From DATAOG01 sp963753685 (GTDB taxonomy: Bacteria; Pseudomonadota; Alphaproteobacteria; Geminicoccales; Geminicoccaceae), in assembly GCA_963753685.1 (NCBI GenBank), contig CAVWDE010000027.1, forward strand, positions 62,001-126,000: a stretch of 64,000 nucleotides of DNA, written 5' to 3'. Of the stretch, positions 51,093 to 59,244 are shown piece after piece. The notes under the pieces were generated by a model. That model did not search any database. It was not told the DNA's origin and saw only the letters and a program-made list of their open reading frames with translations. The number at the start of each line of letters is the position of its first letter. Within the stretch, counting starts at the first letter, position 1. The translations under genes were made by a program, and so were the position numbers.

Positions 51093-51959
51093 GTGGATCT
51101 GTTCCTGAACGCCATCGTCTCGGGCCTGCTGCTCGGCGGCTTTTACGCCGCCGTGACCTTGGGGCTGTCGATCAGCTTCGGCCAGCTCGACATCGTCAAC
51201 ATCGCCCATCCGGCCTTCGTGATCGCCGGCTCCTACGTCACCTACATGATCAACAGCGCGCTCGGCCTCGATCCGGTTCTGACCGGCCTGCTCTTTTCTC
51301 CACTTTTCTTTGTTGTCGGCGCCGTCGTCTATTATGTTTACTACGTGAGTTTCGAAAAAACCGGGCAGGAGGCGTTGAGCGGTCTGGTGTTCTTCTTCGG
51401 CCTGATGTTCATCATCGAGATCTCGCTGATCATGGTCTATGGCGTCGACTACCGGCTGGTGGCGGCCCCCTACATCGGCAGCACCTGGCGGCTCGGGCCG
51501 GTCGACCTGCCCTTGCGCATGCTCGTGCCCTTCGTCACCGCCCTCGCCATGACCGCGGGCGTGCAGCTGTTCCTGGCCAGGACCTTCGCCGGCCGGGCGG
51601 TGCTCGCGGTCGCCCAGGACCGCCTGGCATTGCGCCTGATGGGCGCCGATCCGGTCCGGGTCAAGCAGTTGGCCTTCGGCCTCTCGATCGCGACCGCGGC
51701 GGTCGCCGGCTCGCTGCTGATCGTCATCGGCCCGGTCGAGCCCTCGGTCGACCGGCTCTACATCGGCCGGGTGTTCGCGATCGTCGTGCTCGGCGGCATG
51801 GGCAGCATCGGCGGCACCCTGGTCGCCGCGCTGATCCTGGGCGTCGCCGAGACCTTCGTTGCGACCTTCTACGGGCCCTCCTGGGCGCCCGCCGTCTCGT
51901 TCGGCATCCTGCTGATCACGCTCGCCGTCCGGCCGCAAGGCATCTTCGGCCGATATTGA
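51093..51959 (+). CDS. LIV-type ABC transporter permease (LivH-like), second system
   Basis: A 288-residue permease with FGQLDIVNIAHPAFVIAGSY (the LivH hallmark with Pro for the usual Gly) and the end LAVRPQGIFGRY. Its start is GTG 51093, 44 bp after the binding-protein stop; no better ATG fits. The stretch SPLFFVVGAVVYYVYYVSF is unusually aromatic and AT-rich for this window. It forms the channel with the next permease. Confidence 0.88.
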   Translation: MDLFLNAIVSGLLLGGFYAAVTLGLSISFGQLDIVNIAHPAFVIAGSYVTYMINSALGLDPVLTGLLFSPLFFVVGAVVYYVYYVSFEKTGQEALSGLVFFFGLMFIIEISLIMVYGVDYRLVAAPYIGSTWRLGPVDLPLRMLVPFVTALAMTAGVQLFLARTFAGRAVLAVAQDRLALRLMGADPVRVKQLAFGLSIATAAVAGSLLIVIGPVEPSVDRLYIGRVFAIVVLGGMGSIGGTLVAALILGVAETFVATFYGPSWAPAVSFGILLITLAVRPQGIFGRY

Positions 51960-52909
51960 TGCGCAGCCTGGTCTTCTGGTCGGTCTCGGCCCTGATCTTC
52001 GGCCTCGGCCTGCTCGCGACCCGGCTGCTCGCCAACGAGTTCTTGTTCTTCGCCGGCTACGCGATCCTGCAGGCGACGGTGATGGCGGTCGCCTGGAACC
52101 TTTTGGGCGGCTTCACCGGCTACGTGAACTTCGGCAGCGCCGGCTTCTTCGCCGTCGGCGTCTATACCGCGGTCGCGCTCAACAAGGCGTTCGACCCGCC
52201 GCTCGTCGTCATGATGCTGGCGGCCGCCCTGATCGGCGGCCTGATCGGGCTCGGGGCGGGCTACCTGACCTTGCGCCTGCGCGGCGTCTACTTCGCGATC
52301 GCGACGCTCGCCATGGCGATCGTGCTCGAGACGGTCGCCAACAACTGGCCCTACGTCGGCGGTGCCAGCGGCGCCTACATCCTGACCCCCGACACCGTCC
52401 TGTTCTTCGACGACTACATCGAGTTCCTGTTCGCGCTGATGCTGCTCCTGACCCTCGGGTCGGTCGCGATCGCGCGCCACCTCAAGCTCTCGCGCCTCGG
52501 CCAGGGCCTGGCCGCGATCCGGGACGACGAGATCGCGGCCGAATGCACCGGCGTGCCGACGCTGCGCCTGAAGCTGATCTCGACCACCATCATGGGCGCC
52601 CTGATGGCGCTGGCGGGCGTGCCCTACCCGTTCTTCGTGACCTACGTCGACCCCTCGTCCGCCTTCGATCTCACGATCGCGGTCAACGCGATTGCCATGC
52701 CGATGATCGGCGGCACCGCGACCTGGTTCGGCCCGGTGGTCGGCGCGCTCCTGCTCGGCTCGGTCCAGCAGATCGTCACGGTCACGGTGTCCTCGGCCGC
52801 CAACGTCCTGATCGTCGGCGTGCTGCTGGTCGCCTTCATCATGGTGGCGCCCCAGGGCATCGTCGGCCTGATCCAGGATGGCCTGCGCAAGCGGCGCGCC
52901 CATGGCTGA
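51959..52909 (+). CDS. LIV-type ABC transporter permease (LivM-like), second system
   Basis: A 316-residue permease with AVAWNLLGGFTGYVNFGSAG and LRLRGVYFAIATLAMAIV, typical of LivM, and a cytoplasmic loop AIRDDEIAAECTGVP. ATG 51959 overlaps the preceding stop by 1 bp (TGATG); the TTG three bases earlier is less likely. Its stop overlaps the next gene by 8 bp. Confidence 0.9.
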   Translation: MRSLVFWSVSALIFGLGLLATRLLANEFLFFAGYAILQATVMAVAWNLLGGFTGYVNFGSAGFFAVGVYTAVALNKAFDPPLVVMMLAAALIGGLIGLGAGYLTLRLRGVYFAIATLAMAIVLETVANNWPYVGGASGAYILTPDTVLFFDDYIEFLFALMLLLTLGSVAIARHLKLSRLGQGLAAIRDDEIAAECTGVPTLRLKLISTTIMGALMALAGVPYPFFVTYVDPSSAFDLTIAVNAIAMPMIGGTATWFGPVVGALLLGSVQQIVTVTVSSAANVLIVGVLLVAFIMVAPQGIVGLIQDGLRKRRAHG

Positions 52910-53627
52910 GCCGATCCTCGAGGTCCAGAACCTTGCCAAGCGGTTCGGCGGCTTCACCGCGCTGGAGGCGGTGAGCCTGGATCTGGGCACGGCTGAGCGT
53001 CTCGCCCTGATCGGCCCGAACGGCTCGGGCAAGACCACGCTCATCAACTGCATGTCGGGGGTCCTGCCCTGCGACGGCGGCCGGGTGATGTTCAAGGGCC
53101 GGGACATCACGCGCCTGCCTGCGCACCGGCGGGTGCGGCTCGGCATGATGCGCAGCTTCCAGATCCCGCGCCCGTTCCGCAGCCTGTCGGTGATCGAGAA
53201 CCTCTGCGTGCCGCTCGAGTTCGCGCCCGAGACGCGGCCTGCTCGCCGGGCGCTCCGGGCCGAGGCGATCGCGATCCTGGAGGTGGTCGGGTTGGCCGCC
53301 CGGGCGGACGCGCGGCCCGCCGACCTGACCCAGGTCGATCTGAGGAAGCTCGAGCTCGCCCGCGCGCTCGCCGCGAAGCCGGCCCTCCTGGTCGCCGACG
53401 AGGTCATGGCCGGCCTCTCCAGCGCCGAGGTCGACGACATCCTTAGCGTGCTGTTCAAGCTCAACGCGCAGGGCGTCGCGGTGATCATGATCGAGCACAT
53501 CATGCGCGCGGTCATGCGCTTTGCCGAGCGCATCGTCGTGCTCGATGCCGGCCACAAGATCGCCGACGGCACGCCCGACCAGGTGGTCAACGATCCCGCG
53601 GTCGAGAGGGCCTACCTTGGCGCATAG
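52902..53627 (+). CDS. LIV-type ABC transporter ATP-binding protein (LivG-like), second system
   Basis: A 241-residue ATPase with Walker A GPNGSGKTT. The signature region is the divergent form DLTQVDLRKLELARAL and Walker B is LLVADEVMAGLS, as seen in a branch of LivG proteins. ATG 52902 is preferred over an upstream start because it gives the normal MAEPILEVQNLAKRFGG opening. It overlaps both neighbours, 8 bp with the permease and 11 bp with the next ATPase. Confidence 0.88.
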   Translation: MAEPILEVQNLAKRFGGFTALEAVSLDLGTAERLALIGPNGSGKTTLINCMSGVLPCDGGRVMFKGRDITRLPAHRRVRLGMMRSFQIPRPFRSLSVIENLCVPLEFAPETRPARRALRAEAIAILEVVGLAARADARPADLTQVDLRKLELARALAAKPALLVADEVMAGLSSAEVDDILSVLFKLNAQGVAVIMIEHIMRAVMRFAERIVVLDAGHKIADGTPDQVVNDPAVERAYLGA

Positions 53628-54345
53628 CCTCACCGTCCGCCACGTCGATGCCGGCTATGGTGCCGTGCGCGTGCTGCACGACGTCTCGATCCGGGTCGAT
53701 GACGGCCAGACGGTCGTGCTGCTCGGCGCCAACGGCAACGGCAAGAGCACGCTTTTGAAGTGCATCACCGGGCTGGTCACGCCCTCCCAGGGCAACATCA
53801 ACCTCGAGGCCAACGGCGAAGCCATCGACCTGGCGGGAAAAACGCCGGAAGCGATCGTCGACCTCGGCGTCGCGCTGGTGCCCGAGGGCCGGCGCCTGTT
53901 CGCAGCACTCTCGGTCGAGGAGAACCTGACGCTCGGCGCCTACCGGCAGGCGGCCCGCCGGCAGCTCGGCGCCAACCTCGAGCTGGTCTACGGCGTTTTT
54001 CCCATTCTCAAGGAGCGGCGCCGGCAGCCCGCGGGCTCGATGAGCGGCGGCGAGCAGCAGATGGTGGCGCTCGGCCGCGCGCTGATGTCGGCGCCGAGCC
54101 TGCTCCTGATCGACGAGCCCTCGGTCGGCCTCGCCCCGATCCTGGTCAGCCGGGTGATCGCCAAGATCCAGGAGCTGAAGGCGCGCACGCGCCTGACCGT
54201 GCTGATGGCCGAGCAGAACTTCAACCAGGCGATCAAGATCGCCGACCGCGCCTACGTCATGGTCCACGGCCGCATCGAGTTCGAAGGCGCCACCGCCGAC
54301 CTCCAGGACAACCCGATGATCAAACGCTATTACCTGGGGGCGTGA
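53617..54345 (+). CDS. LIV-type ABC transporter ATP-binding protein (LivF-like), second system
   Basis: A 242-residue ATPase with Walker A GANGNGKST, signature MSGGEQQMV and Walker B LLLIDEPSVGLAP. The start appears to be TTG 53617 (GAGAGGG seven bases upstream), since no ATG or GTG lies before the conserved opening LTVRHVDAGYG. It ends the second LIV-type operon and is followed 45 bp later by the toxin-antitoxin pair. Confidence 0.88.
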   Translation: MAHSLTVRHVDAGYGAVRVLHDVSIRVDDGQTVVLLGANGNGKSTLLKCITGLVTPSQGNINLEANGEAIDLAGKTPEAIVDLGVALVPEGRRLFAALSVEENLTLGAYRQAARRQLGANLELVYGVFPILKERRRQPAGSMSGGEQQMVALGRALMSAPSLLLIDEPSVGLAPILVSRVIAKIQELKARTRLTVLMAEQNFNQAIKIADRAYVMVHGRIEFEGATADLQDNPMIKRYYLGA

Positions 54346-54371
54346 GCGTGGGCGCGACGCCTGATCGTCAG

Positions 54372-54387
54372 TTGTCAGATTTGACAA
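54372..54387 (+). promoter_or_regulatory. Candidate operator of the toxin-antitoxin operon
   Basis: TTGTCA-GATT-TGACAA has perfect 6-bp arms around a 4-base spacer and ends 3 bp before the toxin ATG at 54391. Toxin-antitoxin operons are normally repressed by the antitoxin binding such a repeat at the promoter; position and symmetry fit that model. Confidence 0.5.
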
Positions 54388-54390
54388 GCG

Positions 54391-54735
54391 ATGGAAATGC
54401 AACGTAGAGTCACGTGGGTGAAAGCCGCATTGAGGGACTTCGGCACCTTCCCCGAACCCGTGCAGAGGCAGATGATTGCCGCGCTGCGTATGGCCGCTGG
54501 TGGCGAGAAAGCGGAGACCGCCAAGCCCATGAAGGGCCTTGGTCCCGGCATTTTCGAGATCGCGCTCCGCCACCGGGGCAACGCCTATCGGACAGTATAC
54601 GCCTTGCAGATGGATGAAGACGTGTGGGTGCTGCACGCCTTCCAGAAGAAGTCGAGGAGCGGGATCAAGACCCCGAAGCATGACATCGATCTGATCCGGG
54701 ATCGAATCCGACGTGTCAAGGAGCAGCCGCGGTGA
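54391..54735 (+). CDS. HigB/RelE-type toxin (phage Gp49-like family)
   Basis: A 114-residue toxin of the RelE superfamily, Gp49-like branch: the core KGLGPGIFEIALRHRGNAYR followed by TVYAL and VWVLHAFQKKSR matches that family, whose members cleave mRNA on the ribosome. ATG 54391 or ATG 54397 could start it. The toxin comes first and the antitoxin GTG overlaps its stop by 4 bp, the order of higBA systems. It is less GC-rich than its neighbours, suggesting transfer. Confidence 0.88.
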   Translation: MEMQRRVTWVKAALRDFGTFPEPVQRQMIAALRMAAGGEKAETAKPMKGLGPGIFEIALRHRGNAYRTVYALQMDEDVWVLHAFQKKSRSGIKTPKHDIDLIRDRIRRVKEQPR

Positions 54736-55064
54736 GTGAGGCAGAGTTTGAGATTGTGCGCGGCAGTGAGAATCCGTTTCGGGACGCGGGCCTGCCGGAC
54801 GCAGACACCGAGCTGATGAAGGCGGATCTGGCGACCGCGATCGTCCGTATCCTGAGAGAACGTGGACTTTCCGGTGCGACCGCTGCGGAGCTGGCCGGTG
54901 CGACCGAAGCGGACATCTCCCGGATCCGCAAGGCATCCCTAGACCGCTTCACGATCGATCGCCTTGTAAAGATCCTCAACCGCCTCGACCGCCATATCGA
55001 GGTGGCGGTGACGATGCGACCACGTGGGCAGGCCATCCGCCGGCTGGGCATGGCGCCTCCATGA
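54732..55064 (+). CDS. HigA-type XRE antitoxin
   Basis: A 110-residue antitoxin with a C-terminal helix-turn-helix: LRERGLSGATAAELAGATEA then ISRIRKASLDRFTIDRLVKI. This matches the HTH_37 branch paired with Gp49-like toxins. The start is GTG 54732, overlapping the toxin stop (GTGA). It should neutralise the toxin and repress the operon from the inverted repeat at 54372-54387. Confidence 0.88.
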   Translation: MSEAEFEIVRGSENPFRDAGLPDADTELMKADLATAIVRILRERGLSGATAAELAGATEADISRIRKASLDRFTIDRLVKILNRLDRHIEVAVTMRPRGQAIRRLGMAPP

Positions 55065-55137
55065 GCTGCCCCACCCTTTTCGTGGCAAGGCGTCGGAGAA
55101 AAGCCGTCAGCTCCGCTTCAGCCGGCAGGGGGACGCT

Positions 55138-55689
55138 TCAGAGTCCGCTGCGGTCGTAGATGGTGGCGGGCGGGATCGGGTCGGGGACGGTGTCCAGGCG
55201 GAGCTCGGCCTCGCCGATCAGGTCCTCGACGATCCAGCGGTGGCCGTCGCGGCGCCAGGAGCGGACGCGGCGCTCCTCGCTCGAGACCAGGAGGATCTCC
55301 TGGACCGAGGGCAGCCGCGAATACGCTTCGACCTTGCGGCCGCGGTCGTGCACCTCGGTCGAGGGCGAGAGCACCTCGACGATCAGAACCGGGTCCTGGA
55401 CGTGGTGGCGCGCTCGATCCGGTGGCGAGCAGGTCACCGCGAGGTCGGCCTGATAGTAGGTGTCGTCCCGGTCAGTGAGCCCGACCCCGGCTTCGCCGAG
55501 AACGCGGCACGGTGGTTCGAGCCGGCTGCGGAGCTCTGCCCCGAGATTGATGACGATCGCCGCATGCGCCTCGCTCGGCGGCGCCATTGCCACGATGCGA
55601 CCGTCCACCAGCTCGTAGCGGCGGTCGCTGCCGTCGTCCCAGGCGAGGAACTCCTCGACCGTCCAACGCTTCTCGGCGGGCTCCGCCAT
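55138..55689 (-). CDS. Uma2 family (DUF820) endonuclease-like protein
   Basis: A 183-residue Uma2/DUF820 protein with the restriction-like core: YELVDGRIVAMAPPSEAH, then the acidic site region TYYQADLAV and PVLIVEVLSPST, followed by the Lys of RKVEAYSRL. Members are PD-(D/E)XK-fold proteins of unclear role, often in multiple copies. ATG 55689 is chosen over a longer frame to 55713 because GAGG precedes it. A degenerate second copy lies 0.9 kb away. Confidence 0.88.
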   Translation of the reverse strand: MAEPAEKRWTVEEFLAWDDGSDRRYELVDGRIVAMAPPSEAHAAIVINLGAELRSRLEPPCRVLGEAGVGLTDRDDTYYQADLAVTCSPPDRARHHVQDPVLIVEVLSPSTEVHDRGRKVEAYSRLPSVQEILLVSSEERRVRSWRRDGHRWIVEDLIGEAELRLDTVPDPIPPATIYDRSGL

Positions 55690-55858
55690 CTTTGCCTCAC
55701 CACGGACCACCAATTGTCCATCGAAACTCTATCACAGCCTGAAGTGTTCGTTGAGCGGTCGCTCACATCGGGGGTGGCGCCAGTCTTTTGGCGGGATCGC
55801 CGGGCCCGGACCCTCGCTGCGGCGCCGCCGGCGATCGCCGCCTGAGCGCAACGCGGCC

Positions 55859-56383
55859 TCACGGCTTGCCGAAGGTCGCGATGCGGTCGATCCGGCAGAT
55901 GAACAGCACCCGTTTCTCGTCGATCGCCGGGTCGCGCAGGGCGTAGGGCGCGGGATTGCCGGTGTACTTCGTCCAGATCCGGTCGAGCTGCCTGGTGACG
56001 TAGTCGCCGCCGGCCTCCCACTCCCGCATCTCCTTCTCCACCGTGCACTTCATCTGCATCCAGTGGTAGGGGTTGTCGGGATTGACCAGCAGGACGGTGA
56101 GCCGCGGGTGCTTGCGAATCCACTCGCATTTCGGCCGGTGGGAGGCGGTGTTGACCAGCACCTTGTCGTCCTCGTAGTCGAACCACATCGGCGTCAGGCT
56201 GGGCCGGCCGTCGGGCCCGGTCAGGCCGAGGATCATGGTGACCGGACGGTCCATCAACTGCCGGTAGATCGGATCGAGATCGCCCAAGCCGCTCGCTTGC
56301 CTGCGCTCGCCGACGTCGAACTGACCTTCCTGCAGGCCGTCCGCGACATGGCGGAAGTTCGCCACGGTAAATCCTTGCGCCAT
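55859..56383 (-). CDS. Pyridoxamine 5'-phosphate oxidase-like (PPOX) flavin-binding protein
   Basis: A 174-residue split-barrel protein: TMILGLTGPDGRPSLTPMWF, then VLVNTASHRPKCEWIRKHPR, matches PPOX-class FMN or F420 proteins. ATG 56383 follows GGGAG at seven bases; the first about 40 residues are an extra helix before the barrel. The substrate is unknown. It lies between the two Uma2 sequences on the same strand. Confidence 0.82.
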   Translation of the reverse strand: MAQGFTVANFRHVADGLQEGQFDVGERRQASGLGDLDPIYRQLMDRPVTMILGLTGPDGRPSLTPMWFDYEDDKVLVNTASHRPKCEWIRKHPRLTVLLVNPDNPYHWMQMKCTVEKEMREWEAGGDYVTRQLDRIWTKYTGNPAPYALRDPAIDEKRVLFICRIDRIATFGKP

Positions 56384-56499
56384 TTGCTTGCTCCCTGATG
56401 AGGCGTCCAAAGCTCCCCGGCCGGCTCCGCCATCATTGCCATGCGCGGTCAGCCGCTGGCCATGCACCAGCCTATCACGATGCTGTCCGCTCGTGGAGC

Positions 56500-56614
56500 A
56501 CCACGGTGGTTGCTCGCGCGGCAGGCGGTGGCGGGGAGCAGGTCACGAGCAGGTCGGCCTACAGTAGGTGTCGTTCCGATCGGCCGGAACCACCCCGGCT
56601 TCGCCGGCCACGCG
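56500..56614 (-). pseudogene. Degenerate Uma2 gene fragment
   Basis: Bases 56527-56614 align closely to 55415-55510 inside the intact Uma2 gene. Read on the minus strand it gives RVAGEAGVVPADRNDTY, matching RVLGEAGVGLTDRDDTYY of the intact protein, and then shifts frame and meets stops. Similarity is weaker but visible to about 56500. It is a decayed duplicate or a remnant of a related gene. Confidence 0.7.
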
Positions 56615-56671
56615 GACATCAGCGCGCGACCGGAGGCATCCGTTGAGCCGGCCGTGGCAATTCCCTGGTCC

Positions 56672-57280
56672 CTACGCCTTGAGGTCGGCGAGGTCGGCGA
56701 GGTCGGCGAGGTCGGTCAGGCGGGTCCGGACCGACGCCAGGATCTCGGCGGACAGCTCCGGTGCGCTCGCGGCGGTGGCGCGGGCGAGCGCCAGGCCCCC
56801 GACCAGCGCCGCGACGATCGTGACCGCCAGATGGCGGCGCTCGCCCGGTTCGTGGCCGGCCGGCAGGTGCCCGGCCAGCGCTTCGATGAACCGGTCGAGG
56901 CCGGCGCTGAACGTGGCCTGCACCGCCCCGCTCTGGCGCACGACCTCGCTCGCGTGCGCCGCCATCGGGCAGCCGCGCTCGCGGTCGTCGCGGTGGCGCT
57001 CGGACAGATAGGTCGCGAAATAGCGGCCGAAGTCGCCCTCGAACTCGGAGAAGCGCGTTTCCAGCAGCTTCAGGCTCTCGGCCAGGGTCTGGCCGCAGGC
57101 CTCGGCTGCGAGCGCGTCCTTCGACGCGAAGTGGCCATAGAAGCCGCCATGGGTCAGCCCGGCCGCGCGCGTGATCTCGGCGACCCCCACGCCCTCGAAG
57201 CCGCGCTCGCGGAACAGCCGGCCCGCGGCCGTAACGATCGCGGCCCGATGCTCGGCCGCTTTTTCCCGGGTGACCTTCAC
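56672..57280 (-). CDS. TetR family transcriptional regulator
   Basis: A 202-residue TetR protein. The HTH is ERGFEGVGVAEITRAAGLTH followed by GGFYGHFASKDAL, and the C-terminal ligand domain is of the common TetR_C type with RERGCPMAAHASEV. The start is GTG 57280. The extreme C-terminus is LADLADLADL, encoded by four copies of a 9-base repeat. It lies 19 bp after the SDR gene on the same strand, so both are one operon, divergent from the aldo/keto reductase. Confidence 0.9.
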   Translation of the reverse strand: MKVTREKAAEHRAAIVTAAGRLFRERGFEGVGVAEITRAAGLTHGGFYGHFASKDALAAEACGQTLAESLKLLETRFSEFEGDFGRYFATYLSERHRDDRERGCPMAAHASEVVRQSGAVQATFSAGLDRFIEALAGHLPAGHEPGERRHLAVTIVAALVGGLALARATAASAPELSAEILASVRTRLTDLADLADLADLKA

Positions 57281-57299
57281 GTCCGTTCTTCCCTGTTCA

Positions 57300-58040
57300 T
57301 CAGAAGGGCTCCTTGAACGGCCTGAGATCGACCTCGTGCGTCCAGGCCGAGCGCTGCTGGCCGTGGATCTGCCAGTAGGTCAGCGCGATCGGCTCGATGC
57401 CGAGCAGGCCGTCCTCGCCGCTCGCCGCGACCCGCTCGGGGATCGCGCGGCGCAGCCGGTCGCCGTCGATGCCGCCATCGATGACCACATGGGCGACGTG
57501 CAGGCCCTGCGGGCCGAACTCGCGCGCGAGGCTCTGGGCGAGCATGCGCAGGCCCGCCTTGGCCGCGGCGAAGTGGGCAAAGCCCGGCTTGCCACGCAGG
57601 CTCGCGGACGCTCCGGTGAAGATCAGCGTGCCGCGCCCGAGCGGCACCAGCCGCCTTGCCGCCTCGCGCCCGACCAGGAAGCCGGCAAAGCAGCCGACCC
57701 GCCAGAACGCCTCGAACTCCGCGGCCTCGAGTGCCCGGACGTCGATCCGCCGGTTGTTGCCGGCGTTGAACACCACGAGGTCCGCGGGCGCCAGACCTTC
57801 GCCCGGCGCCAGCGCGCGATCGAACAGCCGGACCACCTGATCCTCATCGGTGGCGTCGGTCGCCACGGCCTCCGCGCTGCCGCCTGCAGCCTCGATCGTG
57901 CGCACGACCTGCTCGATCCTGGCCGGCGTCCGACCGGCGACCAGCACGTGATGGCCCTCGGCCGCGAACCGGCGGCACAGGGCGGCGCCCAGGCCCCGCT
58001 CGGCTCCGACGCCGACGACCACGGCGGTGGGCTTGGTCAT
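57300..58040 (-). CDS. SDR family protein with Phe in place of the catalytic Tyr
   Basis: A 246-residue SDR with cofactor motif GVGAERGLGAA and VFNAGNN. The catalytic region reads GASASLRG then FAAAK: the Ser and Lys are kept but the usual Tyr is Phe, as in a known branch of this family. ATG 58040 has GGAGGG upstream on the minus strand. It is the first gene of an operon with TetR, divergent from an aldo/keto reductase and a MaoC-type hydratase, which suggests work on a common aldehyde or enoyl compound. Confidence 0.85.
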   Translation of the reverse strand: MTKPTAVVVGVGAERGLGAALCRRFAAEGHHVLVAGRTPARIEQVVRTIEAAGGSAEAVATDATDEDQVVRLFDRALAPGEGLAPADLVVFNAGNNRRIDVRALEAAEFEAFWRVGCFAGFLVGREAARRLVPLGRGTLIFTGASASLRGKPGFAHFAAAKAGLRMLAQSLAREFGPQGLHVAHVVIDGGIDGDRLRRAIPERVAASGEDGLLGIEPIALTYWQIHGQQRSAWTHEVDLRPFKEPF

Positions 58041-58086
58041 CGATCTTCCCTCCATCCGACGACCGTGCCCGATGCGCGGCCGACGC

Positions 58087-58139
58087 TTGACATTTATCAT
58101 GATAATGATCATGAATGTCAATCATGACGTTGATCATGA
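58087..58139. promoter_or_regulatory. Multi-repeat operator between the TetR/SDR and AKR operons
   Basis: TTGACATT (58087-58094) and AATGTCAA (58114-58121) form perfect 8-bp arms. Inside is TCATGAT-AATG-ATCATGA (58097-58114). The hexamer TCATGA itself occurs four times, at 58097, 58109, 58122 and 58134, spaced 12, 13 and 12 bases. The region is strikingly AT-rich for this window and lies exactly between the divergent operons, so it is the likely target of the TetR protein. Confidence 0.6.
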
Positions 58140-58177
58140 AAAAAGCGGCAGCGCGCCGCCATCGATCGGAGGATGAG

Positions 58178-59239
58178 ATGCGCTACACGACGTTCGGCCG
58201 GCGGACCGGTCTTCGGGTGTCCGAGTTCGCGCTCGGCACAGGCTCGTTCGGGACCGGCTGGGGACACGGCGCCGAGCCCGCCGAGGCAAGGCGGATCTTC
58301 GACGGCTACGTCGAGGCCGGCGGCAACTTCCTCGACTGCGCCGACGGCTACCAGAACGGCGATTCCGAGCGCCTGCTCGGCGAGTTCATCAAGGTCGACC
58401 GCGACCGGCTGGTGGTCGCCACCAAATACACGCTGGGCGTCGACGCCAACGCCGGCATCGCCGTCACCGGCAACAGCCGGAAGGCCATGATCACCTCGCT
58501 CGAAGCGAGCCTCCGGCGGCTCGAGACCGACCACATCGACCTCTACTGGGTGCACATGGCGGACGGCCTGACCCCGGTCGAGGAGATCGTGCGCGGCTTC
58601 GACGACCTGGTGCGCGCCGGCAAGATCCACTATGCGGGCCTGTCCGACTTCCCGGCCTGGCAGGCGGCGCGCGCCGCGACGCTCGCCGAGCTCCGCGGCT
58701 TCGCCCCGATCATCGGCCTGCAGCTCGAGTACAGCCTGGTCGAGCGCACCTCCGACCGGGAGCTCCTGCCCATGGCCGAGGGGCTGGGCCTGGGCGTCGC
58801 GCTCTGGTCGCCGCTCGGCGGCGGCTTCCTCACCGGCAAATACCGGCGCGGCGAGCGCGGCCGGCTCGACCGCATGAGCTGGCTCGTGCACACCGAATCG
58901 ACGCCGCAGAAGACCCAGATCCTCGATACCGTCCTCACGATCGCCGAGGAGCAGGGCGTGCCGCCCGGCCAGATCGCGCTCGCCTGGCTCCTGCACCGCG
59001 CGAGCACCTCCTCGACCGCCCTGATCCCGATCCTCGGCGCCAACACCCGAGCCCAGCTCGACGCCAATCTCGCCGCGACCACGGTGCAACTCTCCGACGA
59101 TCAGGCCGACCGGCTGGATGCGGTCAGCGCGATCGCGCTCGGTTTTCCCCACTCGGTCCTGGCCCCGGATCGTTCCGGCCTCAGGATCGCGGGCGGCCGG
59201 CCCGAGCTGGTGGCGCCGCGCTTGGCTCCGGCGGCGTGA
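58178..59239 (+). CDS. Aldo/keto reductase
   Basis: A 353-residue aldo/keto reductase with catalytic Tyr in CADGYQNGDSE, Lys in VVATKY and His in DLYWVHMADG. ATG 58178 follows GGAGG (58168-58172) at five bases; the longer frame runs into the operator. It is divergent from the SDR/TetR operon and overlaps or abuts the MaoC-type gene, so it is probably under TetR control. Substrate unknown. Confidence 0.9.
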   Translation: MRYTTFGRRTGLRVSEFALGTGSFGTGWGHGAEPAEARRIFDGYVEAGGNFLDCADGYQNGDSERLLGEFIKVDRDRLVVATKYTLGVDANAGIAVTGNSRKAMITSLEASLRRLETDHIDLYWVHMADGLTPVEEIVRGFDDLVRAGKIHYAGLSDFPAWQAARAATLAELRGFAPIIGLQLEYSLVERTSDRELLPMAEGLGLGVALWSPLGGGFLTGKYRRGERGRLDRMSWLVHTESTPQKTQILDTVLTIAEEQGVPPGQIALAWLLHRASTSSTALIPILGANTRAQLDANLAATTVQLSDDQADRLDAVSAIALGFPHSVLAPDRSGLRIAGGRPELVAPRLAPAA

Positions 59240-59244
59240 TCGCC

